Numbered from the stretch's first letter, positions 35,711-43,499 are shown. The stretch: 64,000 nucleotides of DNA from CAIWHR01 sp963816925 (GCA_963816925.1 CAWFMY010000001.1:426326-490325); one strand, 5' to 3'. Notes: generated from the sequence alone by a model not told the origin. A program made the numbers and translations.

Positions 35711-36994
35711 TCAGCGTGACCGCGGGCCCCACGCAGGCTCGCGCACGTCGGCGGCGGGAGATACGAGCCGCTGCTTCACGCGGCCGTCGGAGGATGTCGC
35801 GGCCAATATACCACGCCCCCCCTGCTGCCCTGCGTAGATGATGAGCTTCGAATTCGGCGCGACGCTCGGGCTCTCGTCGAGCGGGCCCTGCGTCAGCACC
35901 TGCACCTGGCGCGTCGCGTAATCCTGGATCGCGAGCATGAAGCGGCCGCCTTCACGCTTGACGAACACGAACCCCTTGCCGTCGGGCGTTGCGCGCGGCG
36001 ACACATTGTAATTGCCTTCGAATGTCATGCGCTCGACGCCGTTGGTCGCGAGGTTCAGGCGATAGATCTGCGGCGTGCCGCCGCGATCGGACGTGAACAG
36101 CAGCGACTGCCCATCCGGCGTGAACGACGCCTCGGTGTCGATGCCGGCCGAATTGAGGAGGCGCGTGACGCCGCTGCCGTCCGCGTTGATCATGAAGATC
36201 TGCGACCCGCCGTCCTTCGACAGCGTGACGGCGAGCCGGCGGCCGTCGGGCGACCACGCGGGCGCGCTGTTGCTGCCGCGGAAGCTCGCGAGGACCTGCC
36301 GCTGCCCGGTCGCGAGCGACTGCACGTACACGACCGGCTTCTTGTTTTCGAGCGACACGTAGGCGAGCCGATTGCCGTCGGGCGACCACGCCGGCGACAG
36401 CAGCGGCTCGTTCGAGCCGACCACGCCCTGCGGATTGCCGCCGTCGGCGTCGGCGACGATCAGCTCGTAACGCGTGCCCTGCTTCGTGATGTAGGCGATG
36501 CGGGTCGAGAACACGCCCGCGTCGCCGGTCATCTTTTCGTAGATCAGGTCGGCAATCTTGTGGGCCGTGGCGCGGAACTGCGCGGGCGTGACCATGTAGG
36601 TCATCGCCGCCAGCTGGGCCTGCCGCACCGTGTCCACGAGCGCGAACTTGACCTCGACCCGGCCGTCGCCCTGCGGCCGCATCGAGCCGACCACCACCGC
36701 GTCGGCGCCGCGCGCGCGAAAGTCCGCGGCGCGGACGTCCTCGGCGCGATACGGCCGCGGCGAGATGCCGGCGGGATCGACCATCCGGAAGAGGCCGCTG
36801 CGGGTCAGGTCGGCGGCGACGATGCCGGTGATGCCGAGCGGAAACGAGGACTCGTTGTCGAACGGCACGACCGAGATCGGGATCGCCGTGCCGGCGCCGC
36901 CGACGATCTCGATGGTGAGCTGGGCGCGCGCGGGACCCGCCGCCAGAAATGCAATTGCGACAAGCGCGAGGAAGGAGCGAGCGATGCGAAGCAA
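35711..36994 (-). CDS. tolB: Tol-Pal system beta-propeller protein TolB
   Basis: The protein has about 427 residues. I choose TTG 36994 because it gives the clean signal peptide LLRIARSFLALVAIAFLAAG and an AGGG site lies just upstream; no ATG gives a sensible N terminus. The N-terminal domain has ISVVPFDNESSFPLGITGIV. The six-bladed propeller shows the repeated pattern SPAWSPDGNRLAYVSLENKK, APAWSPDGRRLAVTLSKDGG and EASFTPDGQSLLFTSDRGGT. TolB is periplasmic and links Pal to TolA. A -10-like box precedes it. Confidence 0.95.
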   Translation of the reverse strand: MLRIARSFLALVAIAFLAAGPARAQLTIEIVGGAGTAIPISVVPFDNESSFPLGITGIVAADLTRSGLFRMVDPAGISPRPYRAEDVRAADFRARGADAVVVGSMRPQGDGRVEVKFALVDTVRQAQLAAMTYMVTPAQFRATAHKIADLIYEKMTGDAGVFSTRIAYITKQGTRYELIVADADGGNPQGVVGSNEPLLSPAWSPDGNRLAYVSLENKKPVVYVQSLATGQRQVLASFRGSNSAPAWSPDGRRLAVTLSKDGGSQIFMINADGSGVTRLLNSAGIDTEASFTPDGQSLLFTSDRGGTPQIYRLNLATNGVERMTFEGNYNVSPRATPDGKGFVFVKREGGRFMLAIQDYATRQVQVLTQGPLDESPSVAPNSKLIIYAGQQGGRGILAATSSDGRVKQRLVSPAADVREPAWGPRSR

Positions 36995-37021
36995 ATGGAC
37001 CCTCGGTGGATTTCCCTGGCG

Positions 37022-37054
37022 ATTATAACGAACAGGTTGTTGTTGTCGGGTCAA
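37022..37054 (-). promoter_or_regulatory. candidate tolB promoter
   Basis: On the minus strand a consensus TATAAT (37022-37027) lies about 28 bases before the tolB TTG start. The nearest -35-like hexamer, TTGACC (37049-37054), is 21 bases away, longer than the ideal 17, so only the -10 is convincing. Confidence 0.4.
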
Positions 37055-37069
37055 CCAAGGTTGCAACCG

Positions 37070-37990
37070 CTAGTGGATCGCGATCGTCGACGAGAGTCCC
37101 AGTCCGTCGCGCAGCTTGTCTGCCGTCTGTTTGGCGGATTCGCGTGTCGGATACGGTCCTACATACACACGAAAGAATCCGCCCGTCTGCCGGATTTTGG
37201 GTTCGACCCCCAGTGGGGCGAGTTGGTTCGCGAGATGCGCGACGAAGTTCTGCGCGTTGGGATAGCTCGCGAACGCCCCGAGCTGCACCCCGAACCCGCC
37301 CTCGGACGCCGCCACCGGCACCGGCGTTCCCGCTTCCGAAGGCGGCTGACCTGCGGCCGGCGCTGCGGCCGGCGTGGACGCGACCGGCGGCAGCGGCGCC
37401 GCCGCCGCGTAGAGGCCGTCGCCCGGGATGATCGCCTCGACCTCGACTTCGCCGCTGCCCTTTTGCGCGATCCCGATCTTGTGCGCGGCGGCATAGGACA
37501 GGTCGATCACGCGGTCATGCAGGAACGGGCCGCGGTCGTTGACGCGCACGACCACGCTCTTGCCGGTCGCGACGTTGGTGACCCGCGCATAGGACGGCAG
37601 CGGCAGCGTGGGGTGCGCCGCGGTCATCGCGTACATGTCGTAGGTGTCGCCGATCGACGTCTTCTCGCCGTGGAACTTGCGCCCGTACCACGACGCGATC
37701 CCGCGCTCCTTGTACGGCCGCAGCGAGGTCGCCGGCACATATTCCCGACCGAACACCGTGTAGGGACGGCTCGCCGAGCGGCTCAACGCCTCGAGCTTCG
37801 GCTGCGCGTCCGGGATGGCGTCGAGGTTGGACGGGACGGTTTCGCCCGGGCCGTCATCCTTGTAATACCCGGGCTTCGCGGCAGGCGCGGATGCCGCCGC
37901 CGTCGGCGGCTGGGGCGGCTTGCTCGCGCACGCTGCCAGCAGGAGGCCGGCGACAAGCGACGGGACGAGGAGCGAAAATCGCATGGACAT
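37070..37990 (-). CDS. rlpA: septal ring lytic transglycosylase RlpA family lipoprotein
   Basis: About 306 residues. The lipobox LLAAC ends the signal peptide (LVPSLVAGLLLAACASKPP). The double-psi beta-barrel catalytic core is GIASWYGRKFHGEKTSIGDT, MYAMTAAHPTLPLPSYARVT and VVRVNDRGPFLHDRVIDLSY, with the His and Asp of the lytic transglycosylase site. After an Ala/Pro linker the SPOR domain (VQLGAFASYPNAQNFVAHLA, FFRVYVGPYPTRESAKQTAD) binds denuded glycan at the septum. Start codons at 37990 and 37984 are both possible. It takes the place upstream of tolB where tolA normally lies. Confidence 0.93.
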   Translation of the reverse strand: MSMRFSLLVPSLVAGLLLAACASKPPQPPTAAASAPAAKPGYYKDDGPGETVPSNLDAIPDAQPKLEALSRSASRPYTVFGREYVPATSLRPYKERGIASWYGRKFHGEKTSIGDTYDMYAMTAAHPTLPLPSYARVTNVATGKSVVVRVNDRGPFLHDRVIDLSYAAAHKIGIAQKGSGEVEVEAIIPGDGLYAAAAPLPPVASTPAAAPAAGQPPSEAGTPVPVAASEGGFGVQLGAFASYPNAQNFVAHLANQLAPLGVEPKIRQTGGFFRVYVGPYPTRESAKQTADKLRDGLGLSSTIAIH

Positions 37991-38105
37991 GGGCGAAAAC
38001 TCGGGCGACCGGGTATTATCAACCGAACGTGCGGGGCACGGCCGGCAAGCCCCGGGCGGAAACCGGTCTGCGCCGATCGATTTATCGACTTTGAGGAGTG
38101 TCGCG

Positions 38106-38264
38106 TTGGCAAAACCGAACTTCGAATACCAGAAGCGGCAAAAGGAGCTGGAGAAAAAGCGCAAGAAGGAAGAGAAGTTGAAGCGCCGGCAGGAACGGCA
38201 CACGGCGCCTTCCGACGGCGAAGCGCCCGCCACCCCTCCGGCGGAAGGCACCGACCCCGTCTGA
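38106..38264 (+). CDS. small Lys/Glu-rich conserved protein
   Basis: A 52-residue protein starting at TTG 38106 with a GAGGAG site 7 bases upstream. The sequence MAKPNFEYQKRQKELEKKRK continues as a highly charged single helix and ends in a Pro/Ala tail. Close relatives starting MAKPNYSFEKRQRE occur widely in Betaproteobacteria with no known function. It is divergent from rlpA and is the last ordinary chromosomal gene before the integron. Confidence 0.75.
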   Translation: MAKPNFEYQKRQKELEKKRKKEEKLKRRQERHTAPSDGEAPATPPAEGTDPV

Positions 38265-38311
38265 GCGCGCTCGCCTTCGGGGGCGCGCCCCCTGAACGCG
38301 ACACAGGGAAA

Positions 38312-39346
38312 TCAGCCCTGCCGCCGCGCGCGCCGCGGCCGCGATGCCGCCGCGATCGGGCCCAGCCCGTCGAGGGGGCTCACCACACCCCGACCGCCGC
38401 GGTTCAGCACGTGCGTGTAGATCATCGTCGTGCTCACGTCCGCGTGCCCGAGCAGCTCCTGCACGGTGCGAATGTCATAACCCGATTCCAGCAGGTGCGT
38501 CGCGAACGAATGGCGCAGCGTGTGCGGCGTCGCCGGCTTGTCGACATCGGCATCGCGCACCGCCTGCTTCATCGCACGCTGGAACGCCTGGTCGCTGACG
38601 TGATGCCGCCGCTCGATGCCCGACCGCGGATCGGGTGACCGGCGATCCGCCGGGAAGACGTATTGCCATCCCCAGGCGCGACCCGCCGTCGGATACTTGC
38701 GCGCCAGCGCGAACGGCAGGTAGACGTCGCCGAATCCGTCCCGAAGATCGAGTGCATGCAATTCGCGCGCATGCGCAAGCTGCGCGCGCAGCGGCTCCGC
38801 CATGCGGATCGGCAACATCGTCACGCGATCCTTGGCCCCTTTGCCATTGCGGATCAGGATCTCGCGCCGCGAGAAATCGACATCCATCACGCGCAAACGG
38901 ACGCACTCCATGATGCGCATCCCGGTGCCGTAGAGGAGCCTCCCAATGAGGCGATGCACATCGCGCAGGCGACCGAGGATCGCCGCGACTTCTTCCTGCG
39001 AGAGAACGACCGGGAGATGCGCGGACGGGCGCGCGCGCTCGACGTTTTCGAACCAGGGCAGGTCGCGTTCCAGCACGTCCCGGTAAAGGAAGAGGATCGA
39101 ACTCTTGGCAAGGTTCTGCGTGGACGACGCGACGTTGTGCTCGACCGCCAGATTCGTGAGAAACGCCTCGACTTCCGGCGCCCCGAGCGTTTCGGGGTGA
39201 CGCTTGCCGTGAAATACGATGAAGCGTTTAATCCAATCTACGTAGGCCTGTTCGGTGCGGATGCTGTAGTGCCGGAGGCGAATCTTGTCGCGCACGCGGT
39301 CGAGCAAGCGCGCGGGCATGAGGACATCGTCGACGCCGGTATCCAT
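38312..39346 (-). CDS. intI: integron integrase (IntI family tyrosine recombinase)
   Basis: About 344 residues from ATG 39346. The N-terminal SAM-like domain contains RLRHYSIRTEQAYVDWIKRF. The catalytic set is the Arg of GTGMRIMECVRLRVMD, the HxxR of TPHTLRHSFATHLL, the His of LLGHADVSTTMIYTHV and the Tyr in that same block. The integron-specific insert next to the catalytic site (PRSGIERRHHVSDQAFQRAM) separates IntI from XerC/D and is what binds folded single-stranded attC. It is transcribed away from the cassette array, as is normal. It appears intact, so cassette excision and capture may still occur. Confidence 0.95.
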   Translation of the reverse strand: MDTGVDDVLMPARLLDRVRDKIRLRHYSIRTEQAYVDWIKRFIVFHGKRHPETLGAPEVEAFLTNLAVEHNVASSTQNLAKSSILFLYRDVLERDLPWFENVERARPSAHLPVVLSQEEVAAILGRLRDVHRLIGRLLYGTGMRIMECVRLRVMDVDFSRREILIRNGKGAKDRVTMLPIRMAEPLRAQLAHARELHALDLRDGFGDVYLPFALARKYPTAGRAWGWQYVFPADRRSPDPRSGIERRHHVSDQAFQRAMKQAVRDADVDKPATPHTLRHSFATHLLESGYDIRTVQELLGHADVSTTMIYTHVLNRGGRGVVSPLDGLGPIAAASRPRRARRQG

Positions 39347-39468
39347 TAGGATGCCTTTTTGAAACCTACCTCCATGAATTTTCGATTTTTCCCCTCCACT
39401 TCGAATCATCCAAACCACCTATTGACGCCTTACATCCCGTCAGTTAGGTGCCCTAGTTTTAGTTAGGC
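39347..39468 (+). other. attI region of the integron
   Basis: The stretch between the integrase start and the first cassette contains two core-like sites, GTTAGGT at 39443-39449 and GTTAGGC at 39462-39468. The second is the insertion point: the first cassette begins after its G. A TTGACG (39422-39427) followed 16 bases later by TTAGGT could be a weak cassette promoter. No LexA box is evident. Confidence 0.75.
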
Positions 39469-39473
39469 GCCAC

Positions 39474-39713
39474 ATGTATGCATACATTGCAACTGGTGTC
39501 GCTTTCGCGGTTGGTTTCGTGCTCCGCGCGCGCGGCTGGCGATGGTGGCCTGCATTCTTGGTATCGTGCCTTCCCGCGCCGATATTCGTCGGAGCCGTAG
39601 CCTTGTTGAAGCTCGACGGTTGGGAGATGGTGGCCGGTGGCAATCATATTTGGCAGTTTGTACGGTGCTGCGTCGGGAGCGCTTGGCTGTGCTTGCCGCG
39701 ACGCTGGTGTTGA
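39474..39713 (+). CDS. cassette 1: small membrane protein, possibly frame-interrupted
   Basis: A 79-residue product with two hydrophobic segments (YAYIATGVAFAVGFVLRARG and WPAFLVSCLPAPIFVGAVAL). The ATG lies 12 bases into the cassette and overlaps the region expected to be read from the cassette promoter. From about 39660 the +1 frame reads LYGAASGALGCACRDAG and runs to 39744, which looks more like a continuation than the Cys/Arg-rich tail in the first frame, so an indel is possible. No family is recognised. Confidence 0.5.
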   Translation: MYAYIATGVAFAVGFVLRARGWRWWPAFLVSCLPAPIFVGAVALLKLDGWEMVAGGNHIWQFVRCCVGSAWLCLPRRWC

Positions 39714-39757
39714 GAATGCGTGGTCCCAAACGTCCGTCGTCTGAGTCGAGTCATGGC

Positions 39758-39841
39758 GCCTAACCTCGCGGTCAACACGGACGCCCCGTCGGCAGCGCTT
39801 CGCGCCGGCCGCGGGTCGCCGGTTACCTTGGTCCGTTAGGC
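39758..39841 (+). repeat. attC1
   Basis: An 84-base site. R'' GCCTAAC (39758-39764) and R' GTTAGGC (39835-39841) are complementary. Inner boxes GGTCAAC and GTTACC pair with one extra C, the extrahelical base that orients recombination of the folded bottom strand. Confidence 0.95.
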
Positions 39842-39858
39842 GTCACAGACGAAGCAAC

Positions 39859-40395
39859 ATGGCACGTCGAGTCTTCATTGACACAGAGTGGACTGCCCAG
39901 CCGTGGTCAGATCGAGCTGAGCTGATGTGGATCGGTCTCGCCGACGAAGAGGGCCGCAGTTGGTACGGAATCTCCTCGGAAGTGGAAATTGATCCAACCA
40001 AGAACTCCTTCATGTCTGGTGTCTTCCGATACATCACTCCGGAAGAGCCGCGCCTTTCGCGGGCCCAACTCGCCGAAGCAGCGGTGGGCTTCTGCCGAGA
40101 AGTCGACGAGTTTTGGGCTTGGGTTCCGACACCCGAAAGCTTCGCCCAAGGATCGGGTTTGGGAGATCAGGCTGCGGAGGTCTTCGCCAAGTGCTGGGAT
40201 GTCGACCTACAAATGCTTCAAGCACTCGTGCGTCCGTGGCCCGCTGGCTGGCCCAATCTCCTGAATGATCTGAATAGAGCCGCCGTGAGAGCTGGAGTGC
40301 AGATTCCACCCAGAGCAGTCAACCATCTTCACCCGCGCGTTCACGCGGAGTGGAATCGGAAGCTATTCAATCTCATCTGCACGGCGCAGCACTAG
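39859..40395 (+). CDS. cassette 2: exonuclease-like protein (3'-5' exoribonuclease fold, tentative)
   Basis: A 178-residue soluble protein. The opening RRVFIDTEWTAQP, followed by ELMWIGLADEEGRSWYGIS, resembles the DxE strand of DEDD-type nucleases related to mycobacterial Rv2179c. Near the C terminus HPRVHAEWNRKLFNLI occupies the place of the final His/Asp motif, but the Asp is not conserved, so activity is uncertain. It is the largest soluble cassette product besides cassette 4. A single-domain nuclease in an integron could act on foreign or self RNA; that is speculation. Confidence 0.55.
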   Translation: MARRVFIDTEWTAQPWSDRAELMWIGLADEEGRSWYGISSEVEIDPTKNSFMSGVFRYITPEEPRLSRAQLAEAAVGFCREVDEFWAWVPTPESFAQGSGLGDQAAEVFAKCWDVDLQMLQALVRPWPAGWPNLLNDLNRAAVRAGVQIPPRAVNHLHPRVHAEWNRKLFNLICTAQH

Positions 40396-40399
40396 TGAC

Positions 40400-40483
40400 G
40401 CCTAACCCCTCGCTCAACACGGACGTCCCGTATGCGGGCCTTCGGCCGCGCAACGGGCCGCCGGTTACCTTGGTTCGTTAGGC
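40400..40483 (+). repeat. attC2
   Basis: An 84-base site with R'' GCCTAAC at 40400-40406 and R' GTTAGGC at 40477-40483. The terminal hairpin differs from attC1 (more GGCC-rich), while the ends are the same. Confidence 0.95.
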
Positions 40484-40494
40484 GTCCCGAGCTC

Positions 40495-40896
40495 ATGGTC
40501 CTGTCGCGCCGGATTCCGATCTTGATTGTGGGCTGCCTACTGCCTCTTCCTGCCTACGCGCACGGCGAACAAATATTTGGATACTTGCTTGCCCCGGCGA
40601 TCCCAATCGGAGCGGTATTCGGGTTGGCGGCAGGAATTCGCGGCTGGAGCCGCGTTTCTGGACTAACAAACGCGGCGTTCATCTACCTTGCCTTGTTGGC
40701 GCTAGTTGGAGGCGCATATTCGTTTCGGAGCATTACAAGCTTTTCGCCAAGAGAGTTTCTGTTCGACTTCTTTCTTGCGGCAATAATTGGCGCTTGCATT
40801 GGACTTGTGCCCCTGCTACTAAGCTATCTTGCTATTGAGTGGTTGACAAAGCAGTGTTACCGAGGCCGACGGAAAGACGTTGAAGGCGACGCCTAA
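40495..40896 (+). CDS. cassette 3: small polytopic membrane protein
   Basis: About 133 residues from ATG 40495; the upstream ATG at 40432 lies inside attC2 and is not used here. A signal-like segment (RRIPILIVGCLLPLPAYAHG) precedes three or four helices (FGYLLAPAIPIGAVFGLAAG, AAFIYLALLALVGGAYSF, FDFFLAAIIGACIGLVPLLL). The stop codon TAA is supplied by the attC3 R'' box. No family is recognised. Confidence 0.65.
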   Translation: MVLSRRIPILIVGCLLPLPAYAHGEQIFGYLLAPAIPIGAVFGLAAGIRGWSRVSGLTNAAFIYLALLALVGGAYSFRSITSFSPREFLFDFFLAAIIGACIGLVPLLLSYLAIEWLTKQCYRGRRKDVEGDA

Positions 40897-40974
40897 CCTG
40901 TCGGTCAACACGGACACCCCGCGTGCACGGCTTCGCCGGTGCGGCGGGCCGCCGGTTACCTTGGTTCGTTAGGC
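40891..40974 (+). repeat. attC3
   Basis: An 84-base site with R'' GCCTAAC at 40891-40897 and R' GTTAGGC at 40968-40974. Confidence 0.95.
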
Positions 40975-41026
40975 ATCACGATTCCCACGTACCCACTTCA
41001 ACAGAGTCACAGACTCAGGAAATTTC

Positions 41027-41626
41027 ATGAAAACGCTCATCACTGAGTTCATCAGTCTCGACGGCGTCGTACAAGCTCCTGGCGGAGCCAGTGAGGACAC
41101 CGACGGCGGCTTCAGTCATGGCGGATGGTCAATGAAGTATTTTGATCCAGCCGTTATGGGCGGCATGTATGCCGAGCTTGCGGCGAAGAGTGATGCGCTC
41201 CTGCAGGGGCGTCGAACATATGAAGCCTCGGCAGCGGCCTGGCCCAGTCGCTCAGGAGATCCCTTCACCGAATGGATCAATCGCGTCCAGAAGTACGTGG
41301 TCTCCGATTCGCTCAGCGAAAGCGATGCGACCTGGAATCCAACCACGATTATTCGTGGCGCCGATCTGTTGCGGACGGTGTCCGAACTTCGGGCGCGTCC
41401 CGGTGGGTACATCTACGTCTATGGCAGTGCAACTATGGTCCGGGCGTTGCTTGCCGCCGACCTTGTCGATGAGCTACTGCTCACGATCGAACCAATCATT
41501 CTCGGCGGAGGCAAAACGATCTTTGCTCAAAACGGAAAGGCAATCCCCTTCACACTGGAGTCGACCGCCAAAGCCAGCACAGGCGCACAAGTCTGCCGGT
41601 ATGTTCGCGCACAGTCACCCCTGTGA
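41027..41626 (+). CDS. cassette 4: dihydrofolate reductase family protein (RibD C-terminal fold)
   Basis: A 199-residue protein of the YyaP/YwjB type. The start KTLITEFISLDGVVQAPGG and the motifs DALLQGRRTYEASAAAWP, QKYVVSDSLSESDATW, GGYIYVYGSATMVRALLAAD and LTIEPIILGGGKTIF form the NADPH-binding DHFR-like fold. It is not close to trimethoprim-resistant DfrA or DfrB. Members of this family are common integron cassettes and their reactions are mostly unknown. Confidence 0.88.
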   Translation: MKTLITEFISLDGVVQAPGGASEDTDGGFSHGGWSMKYFDPAVMGGMYAELAAKSDALLQGRRTYEASAAAWPSRSGDPFTEWINRVQKYVVSDSLSESDATWNPTTIIRGADLLRTVSELRARPGGYIYVYGSATMVRALLAADLVDELLLTIEPIILGGGKTIFAQNGKAIPFTLESTAKASTGAQVCRYVRAQSPL

Positions 41627-41627
41627 T

Positions 41628-41711
41628 GCCTAACCCGTCGCTCAACACGGACGCCCCGCGGGCGCGGCTTCGCCCGCGCGGCGGGTCGCCGGTTACCTTG
41701 GTTCGTTAGGC
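41628..41711 (+). repeat. attC4
   Basis: An 84-base site with R'' GCCTAAC at 41628-41634 and R' GTTAGGC at 41705-41711, starting just after the cassette 4 stop. Confidence 0.95.
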
Positions 41712-41730
41712 CGCAGGGATACACGCCACA

Positions 41731-42033
41731 ATGCTGAACGCAGAGAAAATCCTCGCCGGCGCTCGGACTTCCGTCAACTTCAATCCGGCGGTCCTTGTCA
41801 GAGAGTTGATCGCTTATGGAGAAGTTGAAGCTGCCGAAAAGCTAATGCAGCTCGACACTCAGGCAATTGCCGCAATCGGTGTTTTAGCTTCTAGGCACTA
41901 TGCTGCGCCATCTAGTCCGATGCTGGACACCGCTATCTGCATGGGCATTGTAGAGTTCTTGGAAGGGCAAGCGCGCCCCCTCAAACGCAAGCGGCGAATC
42001 TATCCAAAGGCATGGAAAACATCTGCGGCCTAA
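41731..42033 (+). CDS. cassette 5: hypothetical soluble protein
   Basis: A 100-residue protein, mainly helical by its pattern (AEKILAGARTSVNFNPAVLV, RELIAYGEVEAAEKLMQLDT, LDTAICMGIVEFLEGQARPL) with a basic tail (KRKRRIYPKAWK). No membrane segment is seen. The TAA stop comes from the attC5 R'' box. No family is recognised. Confidence 0.65.
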   Translation: MLNAEKILAGARTSVNFNPAVLVRELIAYGEVEAAEKLMQLDTQAIAAIGVLASRHYAAPSSPMLDTAICMGIVEFLEGQARPLKRKRRIYPKAWKTSAA

Positions 42034-42112
42034 CCCGGCGGTCAACACGGACGCCCCGCAGGCAGCGCTTCGCGCTGTCCGGCGGGGCGCCGGTTACCTT
42101 GGTCCGTTAGGG
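42028..42112 (+). repeat. attC5
   Basis: An 85-base site with R'' GCCTAAC at 42028-42034 but R' GTTAGGG at 42106-42112. The changed last base belongs to cassette 6, whose own R'' is CCCTAAC, so the two ends of cassette 6 match. Confidence 0.95.
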
Positions 42113-42121
42113 CTCGTCCAC

Positions 42122-42484
42122 ATGCGCATGGGAGTCAGCGAACTCTTACGGTGGCAGTGGGAGGGTTACCCCAAGTATCATCAGTCTCGTCCCAATTTGC
42201 TCATCCATATTGTTGCCGTGCCGCTATTCCTGTTCGGAACCGTAGCTCTCGTTGGAGCAATCGCTCGGCTATCGCTTTTGCTTCTCGCTATCGCTGTTGG
42301 TTGCATCCTGGTAGCGCTCGCGCTACAAGGTCGTGGCCACCGGTTGGAGCCCGTGCCACCGGAACCCTTCAGTGGGCCGCTTAACTTCCTGTCGCGGCTC
42401 TTCTTTGAGCAGTGGGTTACGTTTCCGCGGTTTGTTCTCTCGGGGGGTTGGCTTGCCGCACTGCGCAAGGGACGCGAGCCCTAA
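42122..42484 (+). CDS. cassette 6: Mpo1/DUF962-like membrane protein
   Basis: A 120-residue protein. YPKYHQSRPNLLIHIVAVPL contains the conserved His residues of the Mpo1 (yeast YGL010w) family, followed by two helices (LFGTVALVGAIARLSLLLLA, IAVGCILVALALQGRGHRLE) and PPEPFSGPLNFLSRLFFEQW. Yeast Mpo1 is an iron-dependent dioxygenase for 2-hydroxy fatty acids; the bacterial function is unproven. Similar proteins are frequent integron cassettes. The TAA stop is provided by attC6. Confidence 0.8.
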   Translation: MRMGVSELLRWQWEGYPKYHQSRPNLLIHIVAVPLFLFGTVALVGAIARLSLLLLAIAVGCILVALALQGRGHRLEPVPPEPFSGPLNFLSRLFFEQWVTFPRFVLSGGWLAALRKGREP

Positions 42485-42562
42485 CCTCTCGGTCAACACG
42501 GACGCCCCGCCGGCAGCGCTTCGCGCCGGCCGCGGGTCGCCGGTTACCTTGGTCCGTTAGGG
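42479..42562 (+). repeat. attC6
   Basis: An 84-base site with R'' CCCTAAC at 42479-42485 and R' GTTAGGG at 42556-42562. Confidence 0.95.
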
Positions 42563-42605
42563 CGCACCGCCATCACCGACTTCGCCGCCGCCGCTACAAG
42601 TGGAT

Positions 42606-42911
42606 ATGGATGAATTGCTACTTCTTGTCGGGATCGCCTCGCTCCCCTGGCTCATCCTGAATGTCCCGTTCATTCGGGCGCTAAATGAGGAAGCTCCGGC
42701 GGTGTGGCGGGCGGTCGGGAAGCCTACCGTTGCGCGGTTCTTTCTTACACCCGGTCCGCTAAGTACCTACTCAGATCTTGTCTTATTTCGTGGTTATCGC
42801 ACTGCTCTTGCTGACGCGCCACGATCTCGTGCTTGGGCGAGCTGGCTATTTGTCGCCCACTGGGTTCAAATCGCAGCGTTCCTAATATGGGTGGGCGCCA
42901 TCTTCAGGTAA
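42606..42911 (+). CDS. cassette 7: small membrane protein
   Basis: About 101 residues from ATG 42606 (a GTG at 42600 is an alternative). There is one helix at each end (ELLLLVGIASLPWLILNVPF and WLFVAHWVQIAAFLIWVGAI) with a cytoplasmic middle (VGKPTVARFFLTPGPLSTYS). The hairpin topology recalls small envelope proteins. No family is recognised. Confidence 0.6.
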   Translation: MDELLLLVGIASLPWLILNVPFIRALNEEAPAVWRAVGKPTVARFFLTPGPLSTYSDLVLFRGYRTALADAPRSRAWASWLFVAHWVQIAAFLIWVGAIFR

Positions 42912-42953
42912 TACTTCGGTGTTCCTAAATGCGGTCCGGTCTCCCCCAATGCG

Positions 42954-43037
42954 CCCTAACCTCGCGGTCAACACGGACGCCCCGTCGGCGGCGCTTCGCG
43001 CCGGCCGCGGGTCGCCGGTTACCTTGATCCGTTAGGC
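42954..43037 (+). repeat. attC7
   Basis: An 84-base site with R'' CCCTAAC at 42954-42960, matching the GTTAGGG at the start of cassette 7, and R' GTTAGGC at 43031-43037. Confidence 0.95.
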
Positions 43038-43043
43038 CACGCA

Positions 43044-43499
43044 ATGCCGCGCATTGTCAAAGGACCAGGCGACATTTTGAGGTTTCCACTATCTGCGCCG
43101 GAGACATATTCGTACGCTCAATGGCTATCGGATGGAACCGCGCTTATTTTCCTGATCGCAACGACATCGGAACTGTCCGTCGCAAGCGTTATGGCTCTAC
43201 CGGTCGCGTTTCGCGTCGTCGTTTTCAAGGACACGCCGAATCGTTATGGCTGGTCCAAAGTCGGGAAAGCTCCGATCCCCGATCAGTATTCGCAGCCGCA
43301 GCGCTACGCGAAGAAGGACATACTTTCTGGTGGGCTCACACTCTATTACCAAGGGTCAGAGAGTCCTGCCACGGCTGCCCAATTGCTCGGACTCGAACCG
43401 CTGTCTGTCTGGGCGCACCCGCATATCGTGGAACGACTTGAGGCGCAACTTGGTAACCGGGAATCAATGTTTCTCGCACAAATTCGCGTCGTGGCCTAA
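43044..43499 (+). CDS. cassette 8: Imm26-like soluble protein (tentative)
   Basis: A 151-residue protein. GPGDILRFPLSAPETYSYAQ, VASVMALPVAFRVVVFKDTP and the Trp-containing RYGWSKVGKAPIPDQY follow the layout of the Imm26 immunity family (beta-rich start, FRV strand, W...G turn). If correct, it would be an orphan immunity protein against a polymorphic toxin, a known kind of integron cargo. The TAA stop lies in attC8. The similarity is by pattern only. Confidence 0.6.
   Translation: MPRIVKGPGDILRFPLSAPETYSYAQWLSDGTALIFLIATTSELSVASVMALPVAFRVVVFKDTPNRYGWSKVGKAPIPDQYSQPQRYAKKDILSGGLTLYYQGSESPATAAQLLGLEPLSVWAHPHIVERLEAQLGNRESMFLAQIRVVA

Noticed and set aside
38279..38292. Palindrome GGGGGCGCGCCCCC after the small Lys/Glu-rich gene as a terminator.
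   Set aside because: No T-run follows on either strand, and such GC palindromes are common at this base composition.
41027..41626. Cassette 4 as a trimethoprim-resistance dihydrofolate reductase.
   Set aside because: It has the RibD/YyaP-like fold pattern, not DfrA or DfrB motifs, so no resistance claim is justified.
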